Positions 26,703 through 35,368 are shown, counted from the first letter of the stretch. The stretch: 64,000 bases of DNA from Mesorhizobium mediterraneum (GCF_002284565.1 NZ_NPKI01000004.1:1-64000), one strand, 5' to 3'. Program-made: numbers and translations. The notes: a model not told the origin generated them from the sequence alone.

Positions 26703-27107
26703 ATGTCGCCCAAACCCACTTGTCATCTTATCCGCCCTGAAAGCTCTTATGAAGGCAAGCAGGGACTGAGTTATTTCACCGGCATCGCCGCCGAGACCGT
26801 CGGCTCCTCCGGTATCTGCATGCACCTGCTCACCATGCCCCCCGGTGCCCGCGCCAAGGCGCACATGCATGAAAGCCATGAGACGGCGATCTATGTGCTC
26901 TCCGGCGAGGTCCATACCTGGTATGGCGACCGGCTCGAACAGCACATTATCGTCAAGGCCGGCGACCTCTTCTACATCCCGGCCGGCGTCCCGCACCTGC
27001 CCGCCAATCTGAGCGACAGCCCCTCTTCGGCGGTCATCGCCCGCACCGATCCCAATGAGCAGGAAAGCGTCGCTCTGCTGCCGGAACTGGATGCTCTGGT
27101 CGCCTGA
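26703..27107 (+). CDS. Cupin domain protein
   Basis: This 134-residue single-domain cupin has metal-binding motif 1 AKAHMHESHETAIYVLSGE and motif 2 GDLFYIPAGVPHLPAN. Together they supply the usual three His and one Glu ligands. It sits on the opposite strand, wedged between the ABC ATPase gene and the dihydropyrimidinase gene. It may handle a pathway intermediate or act as a small dioxygenase or isomerase; the function is unknown. Confidence 0.88.
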   Translation: MSPKPTCHLIRPESSYEGKQGLSYFTGIAAETVGSSGICMHLLTMPPGARAKAHMHESHETAIYVLSGEVHTWYGDRLEQHIIVKAGDLFYIPAGVPHLPANLSDSPSSAVIARTDPNEQESVALLPELDALVA

Positions 27108-27124
27108 GGCGAAAACCAAGCAGC

Positions 27125-28576
27125 TCAAACCCCGGTCGCCGGAATACCTGTGCGTTCCACTTTGCGCGGCGCAGAAATCTCCTTCCAGGTCGACAGCGCC
27201 CGGTTGACCGCTGCATTCGGCTCGCGGCCGACGAACTCGCCATGGCCGGGCTTCGCCTTGACCTCAGCCTCCTGGATCGACAGTTCGCCGCGCGAGAAGA
27301 CAAAGCGCGGCAGGCCGGTGACCTCAAAACCTTCGAAGACGTTGTAGTCGATCACCGATTGCTGTTTCTTGGAGGTGATCGTCTTCTTTCGCTTCGGGTC
27401 CCAGACGACGATGTCGGCGTCCGCGCCTTCGACGATGGCGCCCTTCTTCGGATACATGTTGAGGATCTTGGCGATGTTGGTCGAGGTCACCGCGACGAAT
27501 TCGTTCATCGTCAGCCGGCCGGTGTTGACGCCCGCCGTCCACAGCACCGGCAAACGGTCCTCGAGCCCGCCGGTGCCGTTCGGGATTTTGGTGAAATCGC
27601 CGACGCCGTTGCGCTTTTGGCTGGTGGTGAAGGCGCAATGGTCGGTCGCCACCACTTGCAGCGATCCGGCCTGCAGGCCCGCCCACAGCGAATCCTGATG
27701 CAATTTGTTGCGGAAGGGCGGGCTCATCACCCGGCGCGCCGCATGGTCCCAGTCCTTGTCGAAATATTCGCTCTCATCGAGCGTCAGATGCTGGATCAAT
27801 GGCTCGCCAAACACGCGCATGCCTTTCTGTCGCGCTCTGCGAATGGCTTCGTGGGCCTGCTCGCAGGAGACGTGGACGACATAGAGCGGCACGCCGGCCA
27901 TGTCGGCGATCATGATGGCGCGGTTGGTCGCCTCGCCTTCCACTTCCGGCGGGCGCGAATAGGCGTGCCCTTCGGGGCCGTTATTGCCCGCGGCCAGCAG
28001 CTTCTGCGACAGGGCGGCAACCACGTCGCCATTCTCGGCATGGACCAGCGGCAGCGCGCCAAGATCGGCGCAACGCTGGAACGACGAATACATCTCGTCG
28101 TCATCGACCATCAGCGCCCCCTTGTAGGCCATGAAGTGCTTGAACGAGGTTATGCCCTTGTCGACGACGGTGGCCATCTCGTCGAACACCTGCTTGCCCC
28201 ACCAGGTGATCGCCATGTGGAAGGAATAGTCGCAAGACGCTTTCGAGGTCTTGTTGTCCCACATCTGCAAGGCCTCGAGCAGCGACTGCTGCGGCGCCGG
28301 CAGGCAGAAATCGACCACCATCGTGGTGCCGCCGGCAAGGGCGGCGCGCGTGCCGCTCTCGAAATCGTCGGCCGAATAGGTGCCCATGAACGGCATTTCG
28401 AGATGGGTGTGCGGGTCGATGCCGCCCGGCATCACATAGCAGCCGGTGGCGTCGAATTCGTGGTCGCCATGCAGGTCCGGGCCGATGGCGATGATCTTGC
28501 CGTGCTTGAACAGCACGTCGGCCTTCCAGCTGCGGTCGGCGGTCACGATGGTGCCGTTCTTGATGACTTTGGACAT
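27125..28576 (-). CDS. hydA: Dihydropyrimidinase (hydantoinase)
   Basis: This zinc amidohydrolase opens dihydrouracil or dihydrothymine to the N-carbamoyl-beta-amino acid, the second step of reductive pyrimidine breakdown. The 483-residue protein has the metal motif GGIDPHTHLEMPFMGT, the carboxylated Lys segment GITSFKHFMAYKG, later His ligands (LVHAEN and VVHVSCEQAH) and the Asp in VATDHCAF. The start at 28576 has AAGGGA upstream. It follows the amidohydrolase gene by 64 bases on the same strand and is the last enzyme gene of the aminotransferase-led operon. Confidence 0.95.
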   Translation of the reverse strand: MSKVIKNGTIVTADRSWKADVLFKHGKIIAIGPDLHGDHEFDATGCYVMPGGIDPHTHLEMPFMGTYSADDFESGTRAALAGGTTMVVDFCLPAPQQSLLEALQMWDNKTSKASCDYSFHMAITWWGKQVFDEMATVVDKGITSFKHFMAYKGALMVDDDEMYSSFQRCADLGALPLVHAENGDVVAALSQKLLAAGNNGPEGHAYSRPPEVEGEATNRAIMIADMAGVPLYVVHVSCEQAHEAIRRARQKGMRVFGEPLIQHLTLDESEYFDKDWDHAARRVMSPPFRNKLHQDSLWAGLQAGSLQVVATDHCAFTTSQKRNGVGDFTKIPNGTGGLEDRLPVLWTAGVNTGRLTMNEFVAVTSTNIAKILNMYPKKGAIVEGADADIVVWDPKRKKTITSKKQQSVIDYNVFEGFEVTGLPRFVFSRGELSIQEAEVKAKPGHGEFVGREPNAAVNRALSTWKEISAPRKVERTGIPATGV

Positions 28577-28640
28577 TTTCTTGTTCCCTTCTTCTCTTCG
28601 CGCTTCTGGCGAGCGGCGTTCGGAATCTTGGTTTCCTAGC

Positions 28641-29891
28641 TCACTCCACGATGACAGCCGTCTCCACCACCGCATGGAACAAAACATCGGCGCCGGCCGC
28701 CGCCCATTCCTTGGAGATCTCTTCGGCCTCGTTGTGCGACAGCCCGTCGACGCAGGGGCACATCACCATCGCCGTCGGCGCGACGCGGTTGATCCAGCAG
28801 GCGTCGTGGCCGGCGCCGGAGACGATGTTGCGGTGCGTATAACCCAAGCGCTCTGCCGCATCCCGCACAGCCTTGACGCAGCCCGCATCGAAGGTCACCG
28901 GATCGAAATGGCCGACCTGGTCGATTTGATATTTGATGTCGAGCGCCTCGCAGATCGTGTCGATCCCCTCGCGGATGCGGCCATCCATGGCGTCGAGCAC
29001 TTCCTTTTCCGGCGAGCGGATGTCGATGGTGAACACGGTGCGGCCGGCGATGATGTTGCGCGAATTCGGATAGACCTCCATGTGGCCGACCGCGCCGACG
29101 GCGTCGGGCTGGTAGTCCATGGCGATCTCGTGCACCAGCTCGATCACCCGCGCCATGCCGAGCCCGGCATTGCGGCGCTTAGGCATCGGCGTCGAGCCGG
29201 TATGCGCCTCCTTGCCGGTCAGCGTCACCTGCAGCCATTTCAGCCCCTGGCCATGGGTGACGACGCCGATGTCGATGCCCTCGTCCTCGAGGATCGGGCC
29301 TTGCTCGATATGCAGCTCGAAGAAGGCGTGGATCTTGCGATCACCGACTTTCTCGGCGCCCTTCCAGCCGATGCGTTCGAGCTCCTCGCCGAATTTCTTG
29401 CCGTCCTTGTCGACATGCGAATAGACGTCGGCTTGGTCGAGGACGCCGGCAAAAACGCCGGACGCCATCATGGCCGGCGCAAAGCGCGCGCCTTCCTCGT
29501 TCGTCCAGTTGGTGACGACGATCGGATGTTTGGTCTTGATGCCGAGCTCGTTGAGCGAGCGCACGATCTCCAGCCCGCCAAGCACGCCGAGCACGCCGTC
29601 ATACTTGCCGCCGGTCGGCTGGGTGTCGAGATGGCTGCCGACATAGACAGGCGGCAGATCAGGCTCGGTGCCCTCGCGGCGGGCAAACATCGTGCCCATC
29701 TCGTCGAGGCCCATTTCGAGCCCCGCCGCCTCGCACCAGCGCTTGAACAGATGCCGCCCCTCGCCGTCCTCATCGGTCAATGTCTGGCGATTGTTGCCGC
29801 CGGCAATGCCGGGGCCGATCTTCGCCATCTCCATTATCGAATCCCACAAACGGTCTGAATTGATTCGCAGATTCTCGCCGGGTGCGGCCAT
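28641..29891 (-). CDS. N-carbamoyl-beta-alanine amidohydrolase (beta-ureidopropionase), M20 family
   Basis: This 416-residue binuclear-metal enzyme is the third pathway step, releasing ammonia, CO2 and beta-alanine or beta-aminoisobutyrate. Metal ligands are visible in VYVGSHLDTQPTGGKYDG, TNWTNEEGARF, ELHIEQGPILE and GLSHNEAEEIS. The interrupting dimerisation domain begins near VTLTGKEAHTGSTPMP. The same family includes allantoate and L-carbamoylase enzymes, so the substrate rests on the neighbouring hydantoinase and PreTA genes. Confidence 0.93.
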   Translation of the reverse strand: MAAPGENLRINSDRLWDSIMEMAKIGPGIAGGNNRQTLTDEDGEGRHLFKRWCEAAGLEMGLDEMGTMFARREGTEPDLPPVYVGSHLDTQPTGGKYDGVLGVLGGLEIVRSLNELGIKTKHPIVVTNWTNEEGARFAPAMMASGVFAGVLDQADVYSHVDKDGKKFGEELERIGWKGAEKVGDRKIHAFFELHIEQGPILEDEGIDIGVVTHGQGLKWLQVTLTGKEAHTGSTPMPKRRNAGLGMARVIELVHEIAMDYQPDAVGAVGHMEVYPNSRNIIAGRTVFTIDIRSPEKEVLDAMDGRIREGIDTICEALDIKYQIDQVGHFDPVTFDAGCVKAVRDAAERLGYTHRNIVSGAGHDACWINRVAPTAMVMCPCVDGLSHNEAEEISKEWAAAGADVLFHAVVETAVIVE

Positions 29892-29894
29892 TTT

Positions 29895-30341
29895 CTAAAA
29901 CCTCATCGATTGCAGCACGCCGGCGTCTCCCTCCCCCTCGAGGGGAGGGTGGCCGCGAAGCGGTCGGGTGGGGTCGCCGAACATGCGCGCGACTTTCTCC
30001 TTGACCGCCTGCGCCACATGCCAAGCGCTGTTTATGACATCGGGCTCATCGACGCGAAAGATATCGAACCCGAGCGATCGCAAATAGGCGTCACGGACAG
30101 CGTCATGCCGTTTGCCCCTCTCCTGTTCGTGCAAGTCGCCATCCACTTCCACCACCAGCTTTACCGCAAGACAAGCGAAGTCGACGATATAGGGTCCGAT
30201 CGGGCACTGGCGGCGGAACTTGAACCCGCCCGATTTCAATTCGCGCAGTTCATACCACAGCAGAGATTCGCCCTTGGTCGCGTGAATTCGAAGCGCGCGC
30301 GCCTTTTGGCGCATTTCGAAGCTCACGCGGGTACGGGGCAT
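29895..30341 (-). CDS. DUF559 (endonuclease-fold) protein, C-terminus encoded by a repeat
   Basis: This 148-residue protein has the DUF559 core of the restriction-endonuclease-like fold: LWYELRELKSGGFKFRRQ, GPYIVDFACLAVKLVVEVDG and a following DGDLHEQ, the usual D-ExD/E arrangement. Its last 25 codons (DPTRPLRGHPPLEGEG...) are simply the translation of the left inverted repeat at 29926-29978. It sits inside the pyrimidine operon between the amidohydrolase and aminotransferase genes. Nothing in its sequence connects it to that pathway, so it looks like an inserted cassette. The function is unknown. Confidence 0.85.
   Translation of the reverse strand: MPRTRVSFEMRQKARALRIHATKGESLLWYELRELKSGGFKFRRQCPIGPYIVDFACLAVKLVVEVDGDLHEQERGKRHDAVRDAYLRSLGFDIFRVDEPDVINSAWHVAQAVKEKVARMFGDPTRPLRGHPPLEGEGDAGVLQSMRF
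29926..29978. repeat. Left arm of the inverted repeat around the DUF559 gene
   Basis: CTCCCCTCGAGGGG-type palindrome plus GTGGCCGCGAAGCGGTCGGG. The reverse complement appears at 30380-30435. This arm lies inside the DUF559 reading frame. Confidence 0.9.
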
Positions 30342-30379
30342 CAGAAGCGCCCTCGCAGCAAAAGGTCAGGTCGGCGCGC

Positions 30380-30435
30380 GTCGCCACCGAACCCACCCGA
30401 CCGCTTCGCGGCCACCCTCCCCTCAAGGGGGAGGG
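30380..30435. repeat. Right arm of the inverted repeat around the DUF559 gene
   Basis: CCCGACCGCTTCGCGGCCAC and CCTCCCCTCAAGGGGGAGGG mirror the left arm at 29926-29978 with few mismatches. It lies just upstream of the DUF559 start and downstream of the aminotransferase stop. Confidence 0.9.
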
Positions 30436-30453
30436 AAAGCTGCGCCCAGTTTC

Positions 30454-31782
30454 TCAATCCACTGCCCTCAGCACCTCACGCACATGGTCGATCAATTCAT
30501 TGATCTGGCCCTTGGTGATGATCAGCGGCGGCGACAGCGCGATGATGTCGCCGGTGGTGCGGATCAAGGCGCCGCGCTCGAACGCCTTGACGAAGGCCGA
30601 GAAGGCGCGCTTGGTCGGGCTGCCGGGAATGGGCGCCAGCTCGATCGCGCCGATCAGGCCGATGTTTCTGATATCGATGACGTTCGGCTCGCCCTTCAGC
30701 GAATGCAGCGCGTCTTCCCAATACGGCGCCAGTTCCTCGCCGCGGGTCAGCAGCCCCTCTTCCTTGTAGGTGTCGAGCGTGCCTAGCGCCGCCGCACAGG
30801 CGACCGGATTGCCCGAATAGGTATAGCCGTGGAAGAACTCGATCATGTGCTCGGGGCCGGTCATGAAGGCGTCGTGGATCTCCTTCTTGACGAACACCGC
30901 GCCCATCGGGATGACGCCGTTGGAGACGCCCTTGGCCGTCGTCATGATGTCGGGCGTGACGCCGAAATAGTCGGCGGCGAACGGCGTGCCGAGCCGGCCG
31001 AAACCGGTGATGACCTCGTCGAAGATCAGAAGGATGCCATGCTTGGTGCAGATCTCGCGCAGCTTCTCAAGATAACCTTTCGGCGGCAGGATGACGCCTG
31101 TGGAACCGGCCACCGGCTCGACGATGACGGCCGCGATGGTCGAGGCGTCGTGCAGCGCAACGATGCGCTCCAACTCGTTGGCCAATTCCGCGCCATGTTC
31201 GGGCACGCCCTTGGTGAACGAATTCTTCTCCGGCAGATGCGTGTGCGGCATGTGGTCGACGCCGCCGAGCAGCGTGCCGAACATCTTGCGATTGGTGACG
31301 ATGCCGCCGACCGAGATGCCGCCGAAATTGACGCCGTGATAGCCGCGCTCGCGGCCGATCAGGCGGGTGCGCGAGCCCTCGCCTTTGGCGCGGTGATAGG
31401 CGATCGCCATCTTCAGCGCGGTCTCGACCGATTCCGATCCGGAATTGGTGAAGAACACATGGTCCATGCCCTTCGGCGCGATGTCGACCAAGCGGTTCGC
31501 CAGCTCGAAGACGATCGGATGGCCCATCTGGAAGGCCGGCGCATAGTCGAGCTCGGCGGCTTGGCTCTGGATCGCTTCGGTGATCTTCGGCCGGCAGTGG
31601 CCGGCATTGACGCACCACAGGCCGGCGGTGCCGTCGAGAACCTTGCGCCCGTCGCTCGTCGTGTAATGCATGTCCTTGGCGGACACCATCATGCGAGGCG
31701 CCTGTTTGAACTGCCGGTTTGCCGTGAACGGCATCCAGAATGCGCTGAGATCGTTCGGCGTGACTTTCAGCCGGTTGGACAT
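30454..31782 (-). CDS. Omega-amino acid:pyruvate (beta-alanine) aminotransferase
   Basis: This 442-residue class III PLP aminotransferase probably converts beta-alanine or beta-aminoisobutyrate to the semialdehyde. Features are LSAFWMPFTANRQFKQAPRM at the N-terminus, GHCRPKITEAIQSQ, FFTNSGSESVETALKMA, the PLP Asp in LLIFDEVITGFGRLG and the catalytic Lys in MTTAKGVSNG. The close match to the Pseudomonas omega-amino acid:pyruvate transaminase family is from memory. I use the ATG at 31782 behind AAGGGGAAG rather than the TTG six bases upstream. It leads the operon and is divergent from rutR. Confidence 0.92.
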   Translation of the reverse strand: MSNRLKVTPNDLSAFWMPFTANRQFKQAPRMMVSAKDMHYTTSDGRKVLDGTAGLWCVNAGHCRPKITEAIQSQAAELDYAPAFQMGHPIVFELANRLVDIAPKGMDHVFFTNSGSESVETALKMAIAYHRAKGEGSRTRLIGRERGYHGVNFGGISVGGIVTNRKMFGTLLGGVDHMPHTHLPEKNSFTKGVPEHGAELANELERIVALHDASTIAAVIVEPVAGSTGVILPPKGYLEKLREICTKHGILLIFDEVITGFGRLGTPFAADYFGVTPDIMTTAKGVSNGVIPMGAVFVKKEIHDAFMTGPEHMIEFFHGYTYSGNPVACAAALGTLDTYKEEGLLTRGEELAPYWEDALHSLKGEPNVIDIRNIGLIGAIELAPIPGSPTKRAFSAFVKAFERGALIRTTGDIIALSPPLIITKGQINELIDHVREVLRAVD

Positions 31783-31875
31783 GACCAAGACTTCCCCTTG
31801 TAACCTGTTTCGGTGCGGCTAACGCTTGGTCTTTCCGACACTTGGTCTCTGCTGCGTTTTCGTGCTACGCAAATT

Positions 31876-31891
31876 TTGACCGATTGGACAA
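31876..31891. promoter_or_regulatory. RutR box between rutR and the aminotransferase gene
   Basis: TTGACCGATTGGACAA matches the known RutR palindrome TTGACCAnnTGGTCAA at 14 of 16 positions, counting the two free ones. It lies 94 bases before the aminotransferase start and 134 before rutR, so it could serve both. Two direct CTTGGTCT half-site-like words lie at 31826-31850. Confidence 0.75.
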
Positions 31892-32024
31892 ACGTTAGCA
31901 CCGCCCTGTCGGCGGTCAAGGGATTACTAGCGGAAATGCGGCATCTGAAGCGCGCTCCACAGGCCGGGGAAAAACTGGTCCAGAGAATTGGTCCAGATCG
32001 CCCTCCAACTCAAGGTCTGCCGGG

Positions 32025-32666
32025 GTGACGGCCGATATGGAAGTCCCCGCCCCTCGCCGCACCCGCATCCAGCAGGAAAAGCGCGAGCTCATCCTGGAGG
32101 CGGCGCTCGAAGTCTTCTCGACCAACGGCTTTCGCGGCTCGACCATCGACCAAATCGCCGAAGCCGCAGGCATGTCGAAGCCTAACCTGCTCTACTATTT
32201 CCGCCGCAAGGAGGACATCCACGAGACGCTGATGCAGCGGCTTCTGGATACCTGGCTCGCGCCGCTGCGCGAGCTCGACGATATCGGCGACCCGCTGACC
32301 GAATTGCGCAGCTATATCAGGCGCAAGCTCGAAATGGCGCGCGATTTCCCTAGGGAAAGCCGGCTGTTCGCCAACGAGATCTTGCAGGGCGCGCCGCGCA
32401 TCATGCCGATGCTGGAGGGCGAGCTGAAGACGCTGGTCGACGAGAAGGCCGCCGTCATCAAAGGCTGGATGCGCGCCGGCAAGATCGCCCGCACCGACCC
32501 CTGGCACCTGATCTTCTCGATCTGGGCGACAACGCAGCATTATGCCGATTTCGACGTTCAGGTCCGTGCCGTGCTCGGCCCCAACCGCGGCGGCGACGGC
32601 CGCTTCGAGGATGCGGCAAGGTTTCTGGAACAGCTGTTCATCGACGGGCTGAAGCCGAAAACCTAA
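32025..32666 (+). CDS. rutR: TetR-family regulator RutR
   Basis: RutR represses or activates pyrimidine genes and is released by uracil or thymine. The 213-residue protein closely follows E. coli RutR: HTH (GSTIDQIAEAAGMSKPNLLYYFRRKE), then SYIRRKLEMARDFPRESRLF, EILQGAP and the ligand-domain run DPWHLIFSIWATTQHYADF. Initiation may be GTG at 32025 or ATG at 32037. It is divergent from the aminotransferase-led catabolic operon, with a RutR box between them. In this organism the targets are the reductive (Pyd-type) genes, not the rutA-G pathway. Confidence 0.95.
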   Translation: MTADMEVPAPRRTRIQQEKRELILEAALEVFSTNGFRGSTIDQIAEAAGMSKPNLLYYFRRKEDIHETLMQRLLDTWLAPLRELDDIGDPLTELRSYIRRKLEMARDFPRESRLFANEILQGAPRIMPMLEGELKTLVDEKAAVIKGWMRAGKIARTDPWHLIFSIWATTQHYADFDVQVRAVLGPNRGGDGRFEDAARFLEQLFIDGLKPKT

Positions 32667-32669
32667 CTC

Positions 32670-32736
32670 TCGTTTCGTCATCCTGGGATCTGCGCTGCAT
32701 CGCTTCGCGGCTGCTACGCCCTGCGATGACGAAGCT
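32670..32736. repeat. Short inverted-repeat element after rutR
   Basis: TTTCGTCATCCTGGG pairs with CCCTGCGATGACGAAG across a GC-rich middle. It is a shorter relative of 25433-25736 and may act as the rutR transcript end. Confidence 0.75.
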
Positions 32737-32885
32737 TACGGGGCTGCGGCCAACCATCGGCTGATTGCGTCGGGGAATCCATCGACGCCATTATAGCAGT
32801 ATGGATGCCAGGATAATGTTTGAACTGTTTGAGGCGTGTCGGATGCCCCATCTTCCACCCAGAGCAACAATGTGGAGGCTCAAGC

Positions 32886-33722
32886 ATGGAACTGAACGAC
32901 AAGACAATCCTCATCACCGGATCGACCGACGGCGTCGGCCGCGTGGTTGCGCAAAGGCTCGGCGCCGGCGGCGCGCGTGTCCTGGTGCATGGCCGCGATG
33001 CGACACGAGGCAAGGCGACGGTCGCCGAGATCGAAACCGCCGGCGGCAAGGCCGAGCTTCTCGTCGCCGACCTTTCGTCGCTCGCCGAAATCCGCCGTCT
33101 CGCCGAGGCTGTCCGCGCCCGCACGGATCGGCTCGATATCCTCATCAACAACGCCGGCATCGGCACCGCCGGCACCAAACGACAGGTCAGCGCCGACGGC
33201 TACGAACTGCGCTTTGCCGTCAACTACCTCGCCGGCTTCCTGCTCACATCGCAGCTTCTGCCGCTGCTCAAGGCGAGCGCGCCGGCGCGCATCGTCAACG
33301 TCGCCTCGGCCGGCCAGCAGGCGATCGATTTCGACGATGTCATGCTGACCCGCAGCTACGATGGCGTCCGTGCCTACTGCCAGAGCAAGCTGGCGCAGAT
33401 CATGTTCACCATCGATCTGGCGCAGGAGCTGAAGGGCAGCAATGTGACCGTCAACAGCCTCCATCCGGCAAGCTACATGAATACGACCATGGTCCGGCAG
33501 GCCGGCGTCACGCCGTGGAACTCGGTCGAGACCGGCGCTGACGCCATCCTTAACCTTGCGATATCGCCTGACCTGGAAGGGCGGAGCGGCCTGTATTTCG
33601 ACGGTCTGAGGGAAGCCCGCGCCAACGCGCAGGCCTATGATGCAAAGGCAAGACAGCATTTGCGGACATTGAGCCTCGATCTGGTCGAGCGTCAGCCGGC
33701 CACCTTAACATCGAAGGGATAA
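32886..33722 (+). CDS. SDR family oxidoreductase
   Basis: This 278-residue short-chain dehydrogenase of the retinol-dehydrogenase/WWOX-like branch has the nucleotide-binding motif TGSTDGVGR, NNAGIG, the Ser in NVASAGQQ and YCQSK as the Tyr/Lys pair. The ATG at 32886 has GTGGAGG at a normal distance. It has no partner gene and is divergent from nothing obvious. The substrate is unknown. Confidence 0.9.
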   Translation: MELNDKTILITGSTDGVGRVVAQRLGAGGARVLVHGRDATRGKATVAEIETAGGKAELLVADLSSLAEIRRLAEAVRARTDRLDILINNAGIGTAGTKRQVSADGYELRFAVNYLAGFLLTSQLLPLLKASAPARIVNVASAGQQAIDFDDVMLTRSYDGVRAYCQSKLAQIMFTIDLAQELKGSNVTVNSLHPASYMNTTMVRQAGVTPWNSVETGADAILNLAISPDLEGRSGLYFDGLREARANAQAYDAKARQHLRTLSLDLVERQPATLTSKG

Positions 33723-33851
33723 CGTTCACGAGCGAGAAACCCTCACATGCCGTGATCGTCGGCGGCTCTTCCGCTTCGGCCTCGCGGCGCGGAAACTGGC
33801 ATGTCGCCACAGACCGTGGCGGCTGCCGCCGCGAGGCGGCCGTCCGAACCG

Positions 33852-34229
33852 TCAAAGCGGCTGCGCCACCAGCGCCAGGAACCCTCCAGTCAACGCCACA
33901 TTGCCGACAAAGCCGTTGATGCGGGACGCCCGCTCGGGCCCCTGATGATCCCAGAAATTGTGGAACATCGGCGTGGCGACAATCAGGAACAGCACCAGGC
34001 ACAAGGCGGCGGCAGCGGTCCAGACACCTGATATCACCAGCGCTCCGGAGACGACCTGCAGGACGATACCCAGCCACAGCATCAGCCGCGCCTGCGGCAC
34101 GCCGCGTGTCGTCATCAGCTGGGTCAGGAAGGTAGCGTTCTGGATGTTGCGCAGACCGGCAAAGACAAAGGCGCCGCCAAGCAGCAGGCGGGCGGCAAAC
34201 AGAATTTCATTCTCAAAATTTGCCATCAT
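33852..34229 (-). CDS. DoxX family membrane protein
   Basis: This 125-residue membrane protein has four hydrophobic segments and the DoxX hallmark ILFAARLLLGGAFVFAGLRN followed by GVPQARLMLWLGIVLQ and HNFWDH. The start at 34229 has GAGGAT upstream. It is the third gene of a minus-strand set with an AhpD-like peroxidase and an Rrf2 regulator. This suggests a redox or nitrosative stress role for the set; the protein's own activity is unknown. Confidence 0.88.
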   Translation of the reverse strand: MMANFENEILFAARLLLGGAFVFAGLRNIQNATFLTQLMTTRGVPQARLMLWLGIVLQVVSGALVISGVWTAAAALCLVLFLIVATPMFHNFWDHQGPERASRINGFVGNVALTGGFLALVAQPL

Positions 34230-34289
34230 GTTCTTGATCCTCAAACAAAAATGGCACGCGGCGCCCAGGCCGCGCGCCGGTTCGACCGC

Positions 34290-34748
34290 TCAGGCAGCTT
34301 TCGCCGCCGGCATCGGATGAATGGCCTGGAACGGGATGCAAAGCCGGTTCCAGGCGTTGATCATGCCAAGCGCGACAGACAGCTTGACCAATTCCTCTTC
34401 CGAGAAATGCTCGAGCGTGCGCGCATAGAGTTCGTCCGAGACACCGTTATCGGCGATCTTCGTCACCGCTTCGGTCCAGGCGAAGGCAGCGCGTTCTCGT
34501 TCGGAAAACAGCGGCGATTCCTTCCAGGCGGAGACGAGATAAAGCCGCTGCTCGGTCTCGCCGTCATGGCGCGCCTCGCGGCTGTGCATCTCGACGCAAT
34601 ACGAACAGCCATTGATCTGCGATGCCCGCAGCTTGATCAGATGCAACAGGCTTTCCTCGAGCCCGCATTCGTCGACCGCCTTGTTGAGCGCCGATACCGC
34701 TTTCATGATTTCCGGCGCAGCGCCGAAGAATTGCAGCCTCTGTTTCAT
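34290..34748 (-). CDS. Carboxymuconolactone decarboxylase/AhpD family peroxidase
   Basis: This 152-residue all-alpha protein has the AhpD catalytic segment QINGCSYCVEMHSREAR, with CxxC followed by the conserved His. It likely reduces hydroperoxides or accepts electrons from thiols. Its start is preceded by AAAGG. It lies between the Rrf2 regulator gene, 12 bases upstream, and the DoxX gene, so it is a probable operon member. Confidence 0.93.
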   Translation of the reverse strand: MKQRLQFFGAAPEIMKAVSALNKAVDECGLEESLLHLIKLRASQINGCSYCVEMHSREARHDGETEQRLYLVSAWKESPLFSERERAAFAWTEAVTKIADNGVSDELYARTLEHFSEEELVKLSVALGMINAWNRLCIPFQAIHPMPAAKAA

Positions 34749-34760
34749 CGTCTTTGCCTT

Positions 34761-35273
34761 TCACGCTTGCTTGGTTGAACTCTGCGGTCGCTGATGGCGC
34801 TCGACAAAGGCGCAGTTCGCGGCGACTGAACGGGGATCGGCATCGCTCACATATTCCGCCACGATGTCCGACAGCCGGGCCTCGGCAAGAGCGGCGCGAT
34901 AGGCGCGCTCAGCCTTCATCATCGCGACGCTGATGCCGCAGGGTTTGACATAGGCGGAAGCATCGAGCCTGGCCGGTCCGCGCTGCCGGATTTCGCCGCA
35001 GCGAAAGGCCGGATCGCGCCCTTCGACGGCGAGCACGATGTCGAGCAGCGTTATGCGCTCCGCCGGCCGCGCCAGCCGGTAACCGCCCGATGGCCCGGGC
35101 ACCGATTCCAGTATGCGCGACGCCGTCAGCGCATTGAGATGCTTGAGGAGATAGCTCGGCGACAGGCCGAACGCTTCGGCCATGGCAGCACCCGGCATGG
35201 TCGCCGTGCCTTGCACGCCGGCAAGCATCGCGGCGCAATGGATGGCCGCTTCGACACCCTCACCCAGCTTCAT
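34761..35273 (-). CDS. Rrf2 family transcriptional regulator
   Basis: This 170-residue Rrf2-type winged-helix protein carries the HTH TMPGAAMAEAFGLSPSYLLKHLN and the typical wing ESVPGPSGGYRLARPAERITL. Cysteines at CGEI and KPCGIS lie in the region where relatives bind an Fe-S cluster or sense redox change. The start at 35273 follows GGAGAT; a TTG at 35288 is less likely. It heads the AhpD-DoxX operon and has a palindrome just upstream, consistent with autoregulation. Confidence 0.93.
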   Translation of the reverse strand: MKLGEGVEAAIHCAAMLAGVQGTATMPGAAMAEAFGLSPSYLLKHLNALTASRILESVPGPSGGYRLARPAERITLLDIVLAVEGRDPAFRCGEIRQRGPARLDASAYVKPCGISVAMMKAERAYRAALAEARLSDIVAEYVSDADPRSVAANCAFVERHQRPQSSTKQA

Positions 35274-35309
35274 TGTGCCGATCTCCAATTCATGGATACA
35301 GTTTATCGT

Positions 35310-35324
35310 GGATAATTATTATCC
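35310..35324. promoter_or_regulatory. Perfect palindrome upstream of the Rrf2 operon
   Basis: GGATAATTATTATCC is a 7+1+7 perfect palindrome, 37 bases before the Rrf2 start, in a short A/T-rich stretch. Rrf2 proteins bind such sites as dimers, so this is the likely autoregulatory operator. Confidence 0.65.
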
Positions 35325-35340
35325 GCAATAGCCATTTAAA

Positions 35341-35368
35341 AAAAGCGGCGCATGCAGGCGCCGCTTTT
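35341..35368 (-). terminator. Intrinsic terminator of the preTA operon
   Basis: AAAAGCGGCGC (35341-35351) pairs with GCGCCGCTTTT (35358-35368) around a six-base loop. On the minus strand it ends in a T-run. It lies 17 bases beyond the preA stop. Confidence 0.88.
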
